Assembly: GCA_029688955.1 (NCBI GenBank)
Contig: JARUKZ010000001.1
Coordinates: forward strand, 186,001-250,000
Source: Chitinispirillales bacterium ANBcel5
GTDB taxonomy: Bacteria > Fibrobacterota > Chitinivibrionia > Chitinivibrionales > Chitinispirillaceae
Length of the DNA stretch: 64,000 nt
Direction: 5' to 3'
Shown piece after piece: positions 62,358 to 64,000 of this stretch. Under the pieces are notes generated by a model. That model saw only the letters and a list, made by a program, of their open reading frames with translations, did no database searches and was not told where the DNA came from. Position 1 is the stretch's first letter. Every line of letters begins with the position of its first letter. A program made the position numbers and the translations under genes.

Positions 62358-62704
62358 CGTGAAGAGAGTGTTATGAAGATCCAAAGTAACAGCCGTATAC
62401 TTTTTAATCCACGGGATATAAAGCGTAACTAATTAGTTTTTCAACGTTGGAGTAGTAATTGATAACTCGAAAACCTTTGCCTGACACCTTTTGAGCGATG
62501 GTATCTGGAAATGCTGATACTACGGACCTTGAGACCTTAAGCGCAATAATTACCTGAATAAAAAAAACCTTTATTCCCAATCATTGAATAAATTATACTT
62601 CAATACCGATGTATGCTTCACTGAACACTAAGTTTCACTTCTAAAACAGTTGTATCGGGCTTTTTTTCTTTGAGTAATCCGATTTATTCTATAAGGAGTA
62701 ATTG
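62358..62704. other. Divergent intergenic region
   Basis: About 347 bp between the GGDEF gene and the second TolQRR cluster. AT-rich, with no consensus promoter or stable hairpin that I can defend; AAGGAG of the next gene is at its right end. Confidence 0.5.
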
Positions 62705-63334
62705 ATGATTGAAAGGTTAGCAGCTCAGTTTAATGCCGGTGGCAATTTTATGTGGATAATTCTTTTTGTGTTGGGCTTTGCTGTGGCGGTAATGATTGAA
62801 CGGCTGTTCTATCTATATATCTACTGTTATGGCTCGAATATGAACTTTGTAAAAAAAGTAATCGCTGCTATAAAGGGGCAAAAAGTTGAAGATGCAAAGA
62901 AGATGGTTGCAGATCGCAGCTCACCGATGCATCGGCTGCTTTATACCGCTGTCGATCAGTATGCTTCCGGGGCGACTCAAACTCAAGTGATGGAAAAAGT
63001 TGAACAGTCAGCAATCAGGGAACTACCGCGTCTGCAAAAAAGGATCAATTATCTCTCGCTGGTTGCGAATGTGGCTACACTTCTGGGGTTACTTGGAACG
63101 ATTATGGGCCTTCAGCTTTCATTCAGCTCCTTAGCCGATGTTGACACTGCACAAAGAGCCTCAATGCTTGCCATGGGCATATCTCAGGCAATGAACACAA
63201 CCGCTTTTGGTCTCATTGTAGCAGTGCCCTGTATGGTTATGTTTACTTTTCTATCGAATAAACAGCAGGCTCTGGTTAAAAATATCGATGAAGGTATCTC
63301 TCATCTCCTTTCTGCTTTAAAGGAGAGTGAGTGA
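62705..63334 (+). CDS. MotA/TolQ/ExbB proton channel subunit (second AglR-like)
   Basis: 209 residues from the ATG at 62705, seven bases after AAGGAG. Same architecture as the protein at 12565: first helix (MWIILFVLGFAVAVMIERLF), then LVANVATLLGLLGTIMGLQL and MNTTAFGLIVAVPCMVMFTF. The paralogues share RELP.LQKR..YLSL and AMNTTA.GLIVA.PCMVM. Its stop overlaps the next start (TGATG). Confidence 0.92.
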   Translation: MIERLAAQFNAGGNFMWIILFVLGFAVAVMIERLFYLYIYCYGSNMNFVKKVIAAIKGQKVEDAKKMVADRSSPMHRLLYTAVDQYASGATQTQVMEKVEQSAIRELPRLQKRINYLSLVANVATLLGLLGTIMGLQLSFSSLADVDTAQRASMLAMGISQAMNTTAFGLIVAVPCMVMFTFLSNKQQALVKNIDEGISHLLSALKESE

Positions 63335-63828
63335 TGAGTTTTCTCTCATCATGCAAGACATTCACTCACCCGTCCGAGGCGGCTGATGTGGCCGATGTAG
63401 ATGTTACTCCGGTGATGAATATGTTTATCATTCTTATTCCGTTTCTTGTGTCTATGGCTGTTTTCACCCAGCTTTCAATACACTCCTTCTCGGTTCCGCC
63501 AAACGTATCAGAAGCTTTGCAACAAACTGATGAAAAACCGAAGCTTAGACTTACTGTAGTTCTGGCCGAGCAGTATCTGGCACTTACGGTTGGAGATACA
63601 ATGCTCGACTCTATTGGTGTGCAACCAGATAAAAGTCATTTTCAAGTACTAAGAGAGTCACTGCTAACCAATAGAAGTGGTCTGGATATTAAAGATGAGG
63701 TGGTTGTCGCAGTGCGCGATGCAATCAGATTTCAGGCCATTGTAAAAACAATGGATCTATGCAGAGAAGCCGGTTTTAGTCAGATTGGTGTATCAAGCGC
63801 TACAGAAAACCCTCTTGAGGGGATCTAA
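63334..63828 (+). CDS. ExbD/TolR family motor subunit (second set)
   Basis: 164 residues with GGAGAG upstream of the TGATG overlap. Helix MNMFIILIPFLVSMAVFTQL follows the conserved Asp of DVDVTPVMN, almost identical to the 13208 paralogue. Periplasmic C-terminal domain ends SQIGVSSATENPLEGI. Confidence 0.9.
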   Translation: MSFLSSCKTFTHPSEAADVADVDVTPVMNMFIILIPFLVSMAVFTQLSIHSFSVPPNVSEALQQTDEKPKLRLTVVLAEQYLALTVGDTMLDSIGVQPDKSHFQVLRESLLTNRSGLDIKDEVVVAVRDAIRFQAIVKTMDLCREAGFSQIGVSSATENPLEGI

Positions 63829-63852
63829 ACTCCATACTCGTTAAGGAGAACT

Positions 63853-64000
63853 ATGAGTGCGTTAAAAAACGTTTCAGCTTACGCAGAAAATAACTCTGGT
63901 GTGTTTAAACCTCAGCTAACCTCTCTTGTCGACGTGATGGTTATTCTGCTGGTTTTCCTTATTAAAAGTTTTTCTGTGGAGGGCTCGTTAGTAACTCCCG
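63853..64000 (+). CDS. ExbD/TolR family motor subunit, second copy (partial)
   Basis: Begins at the ATG at 63853 (AAGGAG upstream) and runs off the window after 49 codons. KPQLTSLVDVMVILLVFLIK gives the membrane helix with its conserved Asp, matching the 13702 paralogue. So this cluster repeats the TolQ-TolR-TolR order of the large envelope cluster, and an AgmX-like gene is predicted just outside the window. Confidence 0.9.
   Translation, partial: MSALKNVSAYAENNSGVFKPQLTSLVDVMVILLVFLIKSFSVEGSLVTP

Overview
This window looks like a chromosome segment from a Gram-negative, fibre-degrading member of the Fibrobacterota (Fibrobacter / Chitinispirillum-like). That is inferred from family content, not a database search. 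The pointers are a TIGR02147-type regulator translationally coupled to a DUF2341/LamG lipoprotein, a circularly permuted GH16 lichenase of the kind known from Fibrobacter succinogenes, a GH45 endoglucanase, C-terminal sorting-like domains on secreted hydrolases, and several TolQR/ExbBD-TonB systems.

Layout. 1-3.1 kb: a minus-strand TPR protein with seven 46-residue repeats (cut by the left edge), a stand-alone heptose-1-P adenylyltransferase, an HTH protein and tRNA-Arg(ACG). 3.2-22.3 kb: one long plus-strand cluster behind a perfect sigma70-type promoter. It encodes a MerR-like regulator, two paralogous outer-membrane proteins, two giant TPR proteins, a TolQ-TolR-TolR motor, an AgmX/TonB-type transducer, Wza- and Wzc-like export proteins and four glycosyltransferases. 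It resembles the Agl-Glt / Nfs envelope machines of myxobacteria joined to a polysaccharide exporter. 22.4-28.9 kb: Ser/Thr kinase, conserved hypothetical, ptsI relic, MCP with a C-terminal PAS, and two adjacent frameshifted teichoic-acid/choline-type genes. 29.5-35.5 kb: a DtxR regulator and a DUF2023-DUF3450-ExbB-ExbB-ExbD-TonB-TPR iron/TonB system. 36.5-41.3 kb: a GC-rich two-gene xylan operon (GH10, GH43) ending in a clear terminator. 41.5-43.7 kb: a RAYT transposase amid REP-like repeats. 43.8-46 kb: a DmeF-like metal exporter and a ZIP transporter. 46.8-54.2 kb: the TIGR02147/DUF2341 pair, an SLC12-like transporter and GH45. 54.4-58.7 kb: a GntR-LacI-type regulator divergent from a tandem-duplicated GH16 lichenase. 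58.7-60.4 kb: a structured RNA, then two tandem aromatic-rich leader peptides, each with its own attenuator terminator, ahead of DAHP synthase. 60.4-64 kb: a GGDEF protein and a second TolQ-TolR-TolR motor running off the right edge.

Highlights. The best candidates for undescribed biology are the tandem Phe/Tyr/Trp attenuators controlling DAHP synthase (59009-59381), the structured RNA carrying a full-length complement of the 16S rRNA 3' end (58801-58981), and the Glt/Nfs-like machine fused to polysaccharide export (3182-22322). At least four otherwise intact genes carry single apparent frameshifts. This may reflect sequencing indels rather than biology and should be resolved before calling pseudogenes.
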